From Aphidius gifuensis (taxonomy: Eukaryota > Arthropoda > Insecta > Hymenoptera > Braconidae): a stretch of 64,000 nucleotides of DNA. A model generated the notes under the pieces. That model searched no databases, had not been told where the DNA came from, and saw only the letters and a program-made list of their open reading frames with translations. The stretch spans positions 24,238,555 to 24,302,554 of the forward strand of contig NC_057789.1 in NCBI RefSeq assembly GCF_014905175.1. Direction: 5' to 3'. This document shows positions 10,026-20,532 of this stretch, in pieces (position 1 is the stretch's first letter; each line of letters starts with the position of its first letter). Made by a program: the position numbers and the translations under genes.

Positions 10026-12815
10026 GTAAATTTTTTGGAAAAGATGTCAAATTATTATTACTGATATATAAAGTTTGAAGATTGGCCAACCTATTAAAAA
10101 TATTATTTTCAAGACTCGACAGTTTATTAAATGCTAAATCTAAAACATTTAGAGATTCCAATCCATCGAATATTCCTTGTGGAAGAGATGTTAAATTATT
10201 ATTCCCGATATATAAAGTTTCAAGACTGGACAAGCTACTAAAAGTATTATTTTCAAGACTTAACAGTTTATTTGATGATAAATCCAACTTAATTAGACCC
10301 TCCAATCCATCAAATATTCCTTGTGGAAGAGATATTAAGCTATTATAACCGATATATAATTTCTCAAGCTTGGACAAGCTATTAAAAGTGTTAAGCTCCA
10401 GACTGGTCAGTTTGTTTGAATTCAAATTCAAACGACGTAGACTAATCAATCCATTGAATATCTCTTGTGGAAGAAATGTTAAATTATTCTTATCAATATC
10501 TAAATATTCCATATTTGACAAGTTATTGAAAATATCAGGCTTAAGACTTGTCAGTTGATTTGATGACATAACTAACCAATTTAGAGATATCGTTCCATTG
10601 AATATTCCTTGTGGAAGATGTGTTAAACTATTGTTACTGATGAATAAATATTTCAGTTTGGACAAGCTATCAAAAGTGTTATGCTCCAGACTGGTTAGTT
10701 GGTTTGGATTTAATTTCAAAATACGTAGAGATATCAAACCATTGAATATTTCTTGTGGAAGAGATATTAAGCTATTATAACGGATATCTAAACGTTCCAG
10801 TTTGGACAAGTTATTAAAAGTGTTAGGCTCCAGGCTGCTCAGTTTGTTTTGATATAATTCCAAATTAGTTAGAGATGTTAATTCATTGAATATTCCTTGT
10901 GGAAGAGATATTAAGCTATTATGACTGATATCTAAAAATATAAGCTTGGACAAGCTATTAAAAGTGTTATGCTCCAGACTGGTCAGTTTGTTTGAATTTA
11001 ATTTCAGATTAGTTAGAGATATCAATCCATTGAATATTTCTTGTGGAAGAGATATTAAGCTATTATAACTGATATCTAAATATTTCAGTTTGGACAAGCT
11101 ATTAAAAGTGTTAGGCTCCAGGCTGCTCAGTTTGTTTTGATATAATTCCAAATTAGTTAGAGATGTTAATCCATTGAATATTCCTTGTGGAAGAGATGTT
11201 AAACCTCTGTTAGACATAGAAATAATATTGATTGAAGAACCGTCACAGACTTTTTTCACGTAAAATACAGAAGATGTATTACAAAAGTATGTTTTATATG
11301 GTAGTGCTGAAACATAAATTTAATTAAAACAATTATAACATAGCATTGAAAAAAAGATTTTGTTATTAGTTACAGTTAAATCAAAAAATGTTCCATACTT
11401 TTATCTGTTGGTTGTTCGGTAGAATTATTAATTGTTACATTGTTTTCAAATTGGGCAGTTTTGGTATCAGCAGTATTATTTTCAGCATTCGTTTTGTTTT
11501 CAACAGTTGGAAAACTTTGTGTCATAATAATTTCTGCTTGTTCTGAAACATACATTCAATTGTAACGTGACATTAAAAAAAAAATATATATACTTGTTAA
11601 TTACAGTTGAAATAAAAAATGTTACTTACTTTCGTTTGTTTCGTGTGTGGTAGCATCATTCATTGTATCATTGTTTTTAAATTGGTCAGTTTTGGTATCA
11701 CCAGTATTATTTTCAACATTCGTTTGGTTTTCAATAGGTAAAAAATTTTGCGTCGTAATATTTTCTGCTTGTTCTGAAACATACGTTCAATTGTAACGTG
11801 ACATTAAAAAAAAAATATACTTTTCAATTATAGTTGAACTAAAAAAATGTTTCATACCTTCATCTGTTGGTTGTTCGGTAGAATAATTACTTGTATTATC
11901 GACTTGTTTAAAATGGTTAGTTTTGGTAACATCAGTATCATTTTTAGCATTCGTTATGTTTCCTGCAGGTAAAGAACTTTGAGTGGTAATGTCTGGTTGT
12001 TCTGAAACAAATTCAATCATGACAATTATTAAAATTTTTCAAGGCAACATATAAATATATCAAAATTGAAGTTGAAACAAAATATATAACTTGCTTTGAG
12101 TTGTTGATTGGTTTTTATTCATGCCATTTTCCGGTCCAATGCTGTTACCATCTTTTAAATCATCATCATTTGATTGGTCTGCAGGCCTTGTCCATCTCCA
12201 CTGCAATTATCATTAATTATTTTTTAAATGCATTTGAAATCTTGAATTATATAAATATATTCCTCAAATTATATTTTTGACTTGAAATACTGAGCTGTTA
12301 TATGCATAAATTAAGTGATAACTGATAACAAAACTTACACGTATAAATTCGGAATTTATATAAAAGTATTGGACAAATTTTCCCATACAAGTCTATGATA
12401 AATATTAAAAAAAAAAAAAATTATTATTATTTTTAATAATTAACGTGTTTATGAATAATATTATTCGAGATTATTTTTATTTTAATAATAAAAAAAAAAA
12501 AAAAACACTGAGTTCTACTGTGAATCACCAATTAAAAAAAAAATCGTTTGAACGAAAACAAGAAGTGAATTTGAATTGGTGAACAATCTATAATTTAATT
12601 AATAATTTTCATCAAATTATCATTGTGCACGTGAGAAATATTTCCACGTCATTTTTTATATTATCTTATTTATAATTTTAATTTTTAAAATATATTATTC
12701 ATACGCCGTATATCAATTAATATTTAGTTTGATAATTTTTACTCACCTCAATGAGACAAACAATTAGGGTTGCACTAATTATCCCAACAATTGCTATACA
12801 GATTGACTTCTTCAT
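10000..12815 (-). CDS. Secreted LRR protein, clade A-I (A1), 3'-truncated
   Basis: Predicted exons, minus strand: 12815-12747 (signal peptide MKKSICIAIVG...), 12200-12095 (W-R-W-T-R-P linker), spacers 12001-11858, 11773-11630 and 11542-11399, then the LRR exon 11306-10000. The sum is 1914 nt, a 637-residue protein. The linker exon uses a GC donor (CAAA|GCAAGT). The three spacers are each 144 nt and phase 1 at both ends. They encode E-Q-x-x-x-x-T-Q...T-E-Q-P-T-D type Thr/Asn/Gln-rich sequence with several N-x-S/T sequons, like a glycosylated stalk. The LRR exon has the N-cap (Y-F-C-N-T-S-S...V-C-D) and about 16 repeats of L-x-x-L-P-Q-G-I-F-N-G-L type. A frameshift ends it before the conserved C-terminal module. 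Expected to be extracellular; role unknown. Confidence 0.82.
11399..12001 (-). repeat. Three tandem copies of a spacer exon in A1
   Basis: Three 144-nt exons (11399-11542, 11630-11773, 11858-12001) and the intron between each are similar in sequence. Each begins AACAAGCAG or AACAACCAG after a tttcag acceptor. Each donor is GTATGG, GTAAGT or GTATGA. All are phase 1-1, so gain or loss of a copy keeps the frame. A2 carries four such exons. Confidence 0.88.
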
Positions 12816-12896
12816 CTTCGCAGTGATCAAGTAGTAATATAGTTATTATTTATTAGACAACGCTGGCCGGGTCGTATAGAAAATATCTAATGAAGA

Positions 12897-12956
12897 AAAA
12901 TAATTTCATTGGATTGCAACAGGTGAAGGAACTATTTTTCAAAACTACGCATGCGT
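12897..12956 (-). promoter_or_regulatory. A1 promoter block
   Basis: Reading toward A1 (minus strand): the palindrome ACGCATGCGT at 12947-12956, then TCACCTGTTGCAATCC plus AATGAAATTATTT at 12897-12926. The start codon is about 80 bases further on. Both motifs recur upstream of A2, and the second also upstream of the B genes. Confidence 0.6.
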
Positions 12957-13142
12957 TATTTTCACGTGTGTTATATATGATGTTTAGTGGCACCCACAAT
13001 AGATAAAGAAAAAACAAGATAATAATATTAATTACCTAATTATTATTATTTTTATTTTTTAAATATATTGTTCATACGCGTATTGATTTATATCAATTGA
13101 TACTCAGTTTGATAATTTAATTGTAGAATAATTTTTACTCAC

Positions 13143-13190
13143 CCCAATGAGATAAATAATTAGGATTATACTAATTATGCTAATTGTTTT
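13143..13190 (-). pseudogene. Orphan decayed signal-peptide exon
   Basis: It matches the 3' half of family A exon 1 and its intact donor (CTCATTGGG|GTGAGT), but the ATG half is replaced by a T-run. A sister copy with the same decay lies at 24393-24459. This is a remnant of a further A gene whose body is gone. Confidence 0.65.
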
Positions 13191-13972
13191 TTTTGTGATA
13201 GACAGTAGCAGCCACGTCGTATAAAAAATATAACGCACTAACACTTGTAGATAATTGATAAAACTATCATTGTATTGGTTTTCAAATAAATTAGTTTCTA
13301 AATTGTTTTTTTATTTTTTTTGAAATATTCAATTTTATTTTTAGATTTCCTTGAATTCTTATCTACGTATTCATATATGAGCTGTATGTTTTTCATCAAT
13401 ACATTTGACCCAAAAAAACAAATAATTGTTTTTTTTTTATTTTTAATTTATCAACTTCATAACAATATTAATTTTAGGATATTTTTTCAAAAATAAATTT
13501 ATTATAATTTTACCTGAAATATAAACTCTTCATCTCATGATGAATTTAAGTCTGTTTTTTTTTTTAAATCTTGAAAGTAGAATTTATAGATAAATTTTGT
13601 TTTTTCTGTTTTTTTTGTCGATAGTTTTTTTTTTCACAGAAAATCACTTGCATGAATAATATTATTCAAGACTTTTTATTTTTCTATAAAAAATAAAAAC
13701 AATATCAATAATCAATATTGACAAACAACATCGTTATCAATTTAGTTTTTTTCATAAATTAATAAAATTTATTTTATTATTTGTTGGAGCGAAAAAAAGA
13801 AGTGAATTATATACAATTTATTTAAATAATAATTTTCAACAAATTATTATTGTGTGCCTGAAAAATATGTCATTTTTTATATTAACTAATTTATCATTTA
13901 AATTTTTAAAATATATTATTTATACGCGTATTGATGTATCAATTTATATCGAGTTTGATAATTTTTACTCAA

Positions 13973-14040
13973 CCCAATGGGACAAACAATTAAGATGGCA
14001 CTTATTATGCCAACAATGGCTGTACAGCTGGACTTTTCAT
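13973..14040 (-). pseudogene. Orphan frameshifted signal-peptide exon
   Basis: It is 68 nt instead of 69: the start reads ATGAAAAGTCC where intact copies have ATGAAGAAGTC, so the frame is lost. The donor GT is changed to TT (GGG|TTGAGT). It has its own upstream promoter block (14098-14158). It is a dead first exon without a gene body. Confidence 0.75.
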
Positions 14041-14097
14041 CCTCGCAGTGATTAATTAGCCAACAGTGTCTACGTCATATAAAATATATCCGATGAG

Positions 14098-14158
14098 GAA
14101 AAATAATTTCATTGGATTTCGACAGGTGACAAAACTATTCTTAATACTACGCATGCGT
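14098..14158 (-). promoter_or_regulatory. Orphan A-type promoter block
   Basis: A TCACCTGTCGAAATCC variant at 14098-14127 and a perfect ACGCATGCGT at 14149-14158, facing the dead exon at 13973-14040. It also lies 160 bases from the B2 element at 14318, so it may still act on B2. Confidence 0.5.
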
Positions 14159-14317
14159 TATACAAGTGTCCAGCTAATGCTAGAAATATTAGTGTTTCTT
14201 ATAGTCTTCTTGAATGCCGTACTTACCACTTACTCACTTTGATGCATATGCGTTAGCTCTGCTCTCACCAAAAATTATTAATTAATGAGACACACGAAAT
14301 TAAAAAAAAAAGTTTTA

Positions 14318-14348
14318 TCACCTGTTGCAATCCAAGAAAATTATTTTT
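14318..14348 (+). promoter_or_regulatory. Shared promoter element of B2
   Basis: TCACCTGTTGCAATCC followed by AAGAAAATTATTTTT. A first non-coding exon ends at 14478 (ctggg|GTAAGT), a second spans 15151-15273, and the coding exon begins at 15524. Between these lie AT-rich introns with no other gene. Confidence 0.55.
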
Positions 14349-15525
14349 ATAAATAGTTAAAAAAAGTGCCTGTTATTAACGAGGTCTTGACTGGACTCAC
14401 TCATCACTTTTACGATAAGGAAATAACGTCGTCACGTAAAAAGCTGGCTAAATTTTTTTGGCTTTATTCATTACTGGGGTAAGTGAAAAATCATTCGATA
14501 CTTTTAATTTTAAATTACATCAATATGTTTCTCGTGGCATTGATGACTCACGTGATTACCTTTTTAGTTTTTAATAAGTCGATACTTCCAAACTTTGGTT
14601 TCTTATCGATAAATATTAAAAATAAAATCTTAAAATAATAAAATATATGTGTCATTAAAAAAAAAAAATATTAATGACTCGTACTTCATTATTTATTTTA
14701 CATTGTCGTGGATCCATAAAAAATATATTTTTCATGTTTAAAATATTTCAGTATAAAAAAAAGTTATTATGATGGCTTTTTTTTTCTTCTATCTAGAAAG
14801 AAACCTTATTTTTTTTTTTTGGTCGTTCATAGCAGACACGGTTGTTTTGTCATGAGATTAGTCACGATAAATCTTATCAAAAATAAAAAAAAAAAACCAA
14901 AAATAAAGTTTTATATATTTTTTTTTAAATAATAATATCATTAGTTTATCTTTGGAAACTCATTTTAATACAAAAAAAAAAAACATTAACATAGATAAAT
15001 TCTAATATATCAATTGATTTTTTGTTATTTATTTCATAATATTTGTTAATAATACTGTCATAAACTTATTTTAGACAATGTAATATATATGTATTTGTTA
15101 TCAGCTTACAAAAATAATAATGATGATTCTTTTTTGATTTATTTTTCAAGTTTTCAAATATCGTCATATTGTCTAATCATCTCAATTAAAAAGTACCCAA
15201 CAGACGTTGAGGAGTGTATTTACTATCAGAGCTGAACATTAACATCTATATTAATATATCGAAAAAATTTCAAGTGAGTAAATTTATTTATTATTTATTC
15301 GAAAAAACCGAGGAAATAACACTGACAACTTACGTATGACTTTGACAATCAGTATAAACTTAGCCAGTATACGTTGGAAAAAATGAATTCGAATTTTTTT
15401 TTTTTTATTTATGACAGATATTGATTGCCAATTGATACTAAGATTCCAAATTTAATTAATAAAATTTTAATTACGTGTTATTAAAACTCAAATATAAAAT
15501 TTTCAAATATTTAATTGTTTTAGTT

Positions 15526-18411
15526 ATGGATACAAACATTTTAATTCCAAGTATTAAGTGCCATAATAAATACTTTTGTAACGAAGAGTCACCTTATTAT
15601 AACCGCCGAATATGTGAGTTGCTGTGGAATAATGCTGAAAAAGATGAAATGAACATTTATTGGAAAACATTAACTATTCTTCCGAGAGATTTATTTCATG
15701 GCCTCGAGAATATTCAACTTAAGAAATTAAATATCTGCTGTAACAAGCTGACGACATTACCAAAAGATATCTTTAATCCTCTTGAAGATCTTCGTGCGTT
15801 ACGAATAAAGTCCAATGAACTAAATTATCTAGATTCGAGTATTTTCTATGAGTTATTACAACTGCAGAAACTCGATCTCAGCGAAAACAAATTGTCAGCA
15901 TTATCAAAAGATATATTTAATGGTCTACAAGATCTATGTCGTCTACATTTAAATTCAAATCAACTAAGTTACCTTGAGCCAGGTATTTTTGATGATTTAT
16001 TGAACCTAACTGATCTTAATATCAGTAGTAACAATCTTACCACTTTATCGAAAGATATATTTTGTAATTTAGAAAAGCTTCGTTATTTTCATTTACATTC
16101 AAACAAACTAAACAATCTTGAGTCAGGTTGTTTCAATGGTTTATCAAGACTTGAAAAGCTAAATATCGGAAACAACAGTCTGACAAAAATCGCCGAAGGT
16201 GTTTTTAATGGTCTCGAAAACCTGCGGATATTAGATTTGGATTCAAACATACTGCACAATCTTCAGGCAGGGTGTTTCGATAGTTTATTACTACTTCAGG
16301 AACTTAATCTCAGCAACAACAGTCTGATAAATTTGTCCAGAGATGTATTTAATGGTCTTGAAAATCTTCAGACACTAAATTTGTCTTCAAACAAACTACA
16401 AAATCTTGAGTCGGGATGTTTCAATGGTTTATCACAACTTCATCGGCTCGATATATGCAAAAACAGACTGATAAATTTGCCCAGAGATATATTCAGTAGT
16501 CTTGAAAATCTCAAGTACTTGAATTTAACTTCAAACACTTTAAGCAATTTTAAGTCAGGTGTTTTTAGTAATTTGTCAAAACTCGAATATCTTAATATCA
16601 GCAATAACAGTTTGACGACATTGCCAACAAATATATTCAATAGCCTCCAAAATCTTTGTGACCTACAATTAAATTCAAACGAACTACAAAACCTTGAATC
16701 AGGTATTTTCAATGGTTTATTACAACTTAAGCATCTTAGTATCGAAAATAACAATTTGACAACATTGTCCAAAAATGTATTCAATGGTCTTGAAAATTTG
16801 TGGAAACTATTATTGGGTTCAAACAAACTACAAAATCTCGAGTCAGGATGTTTCAATGGTTTATCACAACTTCGCGAGCTCGATATAAGCAAAAACAGAC
16901 TGATAAATTTGTCCAGAGATATATTAAATAGTCTTGAAAACCTTGAGAGCTTGGATTTAAATTCAAACACTTTAAGCAATTTTGAGTCAGGTGTTTTTGG
17001 TAATTTGTCGAAACTTGAAAATCTACGTATCGGCAATAACAATTTGACGACATTATCAACAAATATATTCAATAGTCTCCAAAATCTTCGTTTACTAGAT
17101 TTATATTTGAATAAACTACAAAACCTTGAGTCAGGTTGTTTCAATAATTTATCACAACTTCATACACTTAATATTAGCCAAAACAAACTGACAACTTTAT
17201 CAAAAAATGTATTCAATAGTCTCGAAAATCTTGGTTACCTACATTTAAATTCAAATGAACTACAAAACCTTGAATCAGGTATTTTCAATGGTTTATCACA
17301 ACTTGGGCATCTTAATATTAGCGAAAACTGTCTGGCAACATTGTCGAAAGGTGTATTCAATGATCTACAAAAGCTCAGATTCCTAGAGTTAAATTCGAAT
17401 GAACTACAAAACCTTGAGTCAGGTATTTTCAATAATTTATCAAATCTTTATGAACTTGATATTAGCGAAAACAAACTGACAAATTTATCAAAAGGTTTAT
17501 TTAATGGTCTACAAAATCTTTGTAAACTACATTTAGGTTCGAATGAACTACAAAACCTCGAATCAGGTATTTTTGATGGTTTCTCACAACTTCAGTATCT
17601 TAATATCACGAACAACAGGTTGGCAACATTGCCCAAAAATGTATTCAATGATCTTGAAAGTCTGTTGAGACTATTTATGGGTTCAAACAAACTACAAAAT
17701 CTCGAGCCGGAATGTTTCAATGGTTTATCACAACTTCGCGAGCTCAATATAAGCAAAAACAGACTAATGAATTTGTCCAGAAATATATTTAATAGTCTTG
17801 AAAATCTCAAGTACTTAGATTTAACTTCAAACACTTTAAGCAATCTCGAGTCAGGTGTTTTCAATAATTTACCAAAGCTCAAAGAACTTCATATCAATGA
17901 AAACAAATTGAAAAGGTTACCAAAAAATATATTCAATGGTTTACAAGAGCTTCAGATCCTACATTTAAATTCGAATAAACTAAAAACCATTAAATCAGGT
18001 ATTTTCAATGGTTTATCACAACTTGTGCAGCTTAATATCAGCGACAACAGTCTGACAAAATTGTCGAAAGGTGTATTTGATGATCTGCAACAGCTCCGTT
18101 ACCTAAATTTAAGTTTAAATGATCTACGAAACCTTGAGTCAGGTATTTTCAATAATTTATCAAAACTTTATGAACTTGATATTAGCGAAAACAAACTGAC
18201 GATTTTACCAAAAGATATATTTAATGGTCTACAAAATGTCTGCATCCTAAATTCAAATTCAATCCGACCGAATTACCTTGAGTCAGGTACTTTTGATTAT
18301 TTATTAAATTTAAAATATCTTTATGTATCAGTGTTAACAATCTTACTACTATTATTAATAGTTTTAGTAGTTAGCATAATTTATTTATTTATACAAATTA
18401 GACAATCTTGA
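15526..18411 (+). CDS. LRR protein with C-terminal membrane anchor, family B (B2), 961 aa
   Basis: I start at MDTN, two bases after the acceptor gttttag (AG at 15522-15523), as in B1 and B3; the frame is open a little further upstream inside the intron. The N-cap (K-Y-F-C-N...Y-Y...C-E-L) is followed by about 37 typical LRRs in 48-residue pairs, with no signal peptide. Unlike B0 and B1 it ends in a strongly hydrophobic helix of about 22 residues (V-L-T-I-L-L-L-L-L...I-I-Y-L-F) and a short basic tail (I-Q-I-R-Q-S). That predicts a tail-anchored membrane protein with the LRRs in the cytosol, if there is no signal peptide. The helix coincides with a frameshifted LRR (see findings). Confidence 0.88.
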   Translation: MDTNILIPSIKCHNKYFCNEESPYYNRRICELLWNNAEKDEMNIYWKTLTILPRDLFHGLENIQLKKLNICCNKLTTLPKDIFNPLEDLRALRIKSNELNYLDSSIFYELLQLQKLDLSENKLSALSKDIFNGLQDLCRLHLNSNQLSYLEPGIFDDLLNLTDLNISSNNLTTLSKDIFCNLEKLRYFHLHSNKLNNLESGCFNGLSRLEKLNIGNNSLTKIAEGVFNGLENLRILDLDSNILHNLQAGCFDSLLLLQELNLSNNSLINLSRDVFNGLENLQTLNLSSNKLQNLESGCFNGLSQLHRLDICKNRLINLPRDIFSSLENLKYLNLTSNTLSNFKSGVFSNLSKLEYLNISNNSLTTLPTNIFNSLQNLCDLQLNSNELQNLESGIFNGLLQLKHLSIENNNLTTLSKNVFNGLENLWKLLLGSNKLQNLESGCFNGLSQLRELDISKNRLINLSRDILNSLENLESLDLNSNTLSNFESGVFGNLSKLENLRIGNNNLTTLSTNIFNSLQNLRLLDLYLNKLQNLESGCFNNLSQLHTLNISQNKLTTLSKNVFNSLENLGYLHLNSNELQNLESGIFNGLSQLGHLNISENCLATLSKGVFNDLQKLRFLELNSNELQNLESGIFNNLSNLYELDISENKLTNLSKGLFNGLQNLCKLHLGSNELQNLESGIFDGFSQLQYLNITNNRLATLPKNVFNDLESLLRLFMGSNKLQNLEPECFNGLSQLRELNISKNRLMNLSRNIFNSLENLKYLDLTSNTLSNLESGVFNNLPKLKELHINENKLKRLPKNIFNGLQELQILHLNSNKLKTIKSGIFNGLSQLVQLNISDNSLTKLSKGVFDDLQQLRYLNLSLNDLRNLESGIFNNLSKLYELDISENKLTILPKDIFNGLQNVCILNSNSIRPNYLESGTFDYLLNLKYLYVSVLTILLLLLIVLVVSIIYLFIQIRQS

Positions 18412-18560
18412 GCCAGGTTTTTTCAACGGTTTAACAGAATTTTACGAGCTTAACATCAGCGAAAATAATCAGACAACATTGTCCACAGATATATATTTAA
18501 TAGTCTATAAAAGCTCAGCTGTATACTAAACTTAAATTTAAATGATTTATAAAAACCTTG
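18405..18560 (+). pseudogene. LRR remnant after the B2 stop
   Basis: Immediately after the stop, in other frames, the DNA still encodes N-L-E-P-G-F-F-N-G-L, L-N-I-S-E-N-N and T-T-L-S-T-D-I. This shows the ancestral gene continued with further LRRs. An equivalent remnant follows B3 at about 29223-29380. Confidence 0.8.
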
Positions 18561-19329
18561 AGTCACGTATTGTTTATAATTTATCACGCAAAAATATGTT
18601 TATCATACAGCTTCAATTAATGAATTAAACGTATTAAATTAATATTTATCATTGAATGGAACTGTTGGTGTTTGTAATTAATTATCTTGATTTAAATTAA
18701 TTTCCATGTACTATTAATTTATGAATATTTAATTGGTTGTCATACATTTTTGTTTATCGTATAATGTAATATAAAAAACTGAATATCTGTAAAGACCCGT
18801 TACAATTTGGTTCATCCAGTTGGATTGTTAATTAAATAAATAAATTAATAAGTAAATAAATAAACGTTCGCATATATATTCAGACATTGCTTTATTAATT
18901 ATATCATGTGCAATTTTTTCAAGTATAAGTTCTCTCTTGTTCCTTTTCAATCACCAACATAATATGTTCTCATTACTCATGGTAGCTCCTGGAAAAAATA
19001 AATAACCCACTAGTATTTTTTGGCCAAGCTTGGAGATTGATACTATAAATTAAGCTCAATGAATACCACTACTCGGGCAATTCTCCAAAAAATTTATTTA
19101 TTTAATAAAAGGTTAAACGAAACACATCCGTGGGAATGATTATGATACTTTTAAATAGAATATCATTGCCATAATAATAAAATATAAAATAAATAAATTA
19201 ATAAATCAATTAGTTGAAACTAATATGGTTTTTTTTATATAGGACTGATTTTATGTAAACATTTTTTAAATTACAAAGATGAACATACTTTCATTTAATA
19301 TACAAAAAGGTAATTGAATTATTAATAAT
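18561..19329. other. B2 3' flank
   Basis: It contains the B-type 3' motif (gtaaagacccgttac at about 18789), tandem aaataaat poly(A) signals (about 18835-18870), and a 190-bp stretch (about 18890-19080) nearly identical to 29650-29850 after B3. On the minus strand that stretch holds a short frame (R-E-L-I-L-E-K-I-A-H-D-I-I-N-K) that follows a stop. I could not assign it to a gene. Otherwise nothing was seen. Confidence 0.45.
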
Positions 19330-19715
19330 TATCAAAATGAAAGGCACTGTTCGTTTTTAATAATATTATATGGAGTTAATTCATTGTAGGTTTGCTAGTT
19401 CATATTTTTTAAAATTAATTTTTTATCTTCGCCTGTAAGACTGGATTTATTATCTTCAACAATGAGCAAATAAAGCTCCGATAAATTAGAGAAAACTTTA
19501 AGCTTTAATTTATTGAGATTGTTTTCAAGTTTTGATTCAAGTTTTAGATTTTTATTGAAAATATCAATTGGAAAATCTACCAAACTATTATTAATTTTAA
19601 CTTATATTTATTATGAATATCTAAAACTACAAAATAGATCAATCCATTAACAAATAACAATAGTAGACTGAAGACTATTGTTTGATCCCAAATGCATCGA
19701 AAGTAAAGATCCTAA
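19330..19715 (-). pseudogene. Family A C-terminal fragment
   Basis: The minus strand shows the C-terminal module of family A: L-D-I-H-N-K, L-V-D-F-P-I-D-I-F-N-K-N, L-K-L-K-V-F-S-N-L-S-E-L and E-D-K-K-L-I-L-K-N-M-N, then a stop. It is out of frame upstream and has no LRR body. A nearly identical fragment lies at 30545-30935. It is a dead gene end left between a B gene and the next A gene. Confidence 0.8.
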
Positions 19716-20486
19716 TCCGCAGAAGTAAGAAAAAAAAAAATTAAAATGTTTAAATAAATTAAACAAAGCACAAAAAAGAATAAAAGCAACAACATATTTT
19801 TATTTTTTTAAAATTCAATTTAATTTAAAAAAAAATAAAAAGTTTAAAAAAAAAATAATTTCGAATTTATTAAATTTAATATCGAAATAAAAAATGTATT
19901 AACTTACTTTGGTTTGTTGATTGGTCAGGTCATATTTCGATACACATCTGTTTTCAGATTTTCGATTGGATTGGCAGATTTATTTCCATGCTCTCTTTGA
20001 AATTATCACAAAAATCAGTAAAGTTCTAATTATTTATAGCAAATATTAATCGTTAATTATTTTACATATACACACATCTATATGCAAATCGTTTTGTTCA
20101 ATTATTTAATTTTCAATTGTTTATCATCGAAATAGACAATTATATAATAATGGCTTGATAAATAAAAGTGTTGGAGTCGAGTTGAATAGTTATTTTATAA
20201 TTTTCTGGGTTTTAAATTTATTAAACATTGATTAAAAGACTCTGTTGAAAGTTATTATGAATAATTTACCTATAAAATAGTATAGCAAATTAACTCGACG
20301 TATAACTTTTAAGTCTTTTTGCTATTTTTTTCAGCGCGAAATAATGTCAATATGTTTAGACGTCAATATAAATATAAATCCATATGTAAAAAAATATATA
20401 AGATAATTCCTGAAAGGATAAATTAGAAAAAATTTAAATTTAAATGAATTGGGCTATAAATATGAGGTTATTTTTTAAGCACAAAT
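19716..20486. other. Interval between A fragment and A2
   Basis: AT-rich. Around 19905-20000 is a block (acttactttgg...gattggtcaggtcatatttcg) that elsewhere lies about 400 bp upstream of clade A-II exon 1. From about 20100 the sequence matches the A4 3' flank (from about 34980). The A2 poly(A) hexamer (TTTATT on the plus strand) is at 20487-20492, just beyond. Confidence 0.5.
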
Positions 20487-20532
20487 TTTATTTGAATAAT
20501 TTTTAAATGACCAAGATGAACATAATTTTTGA

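Noticed and set aside
15475..15525. Upstream extension of B2 by 17 codons
   Set aside because: The codons lie before the acceptor gttttag and correspond to intron in B1 and B3. The MDTN start is conserved in all three.
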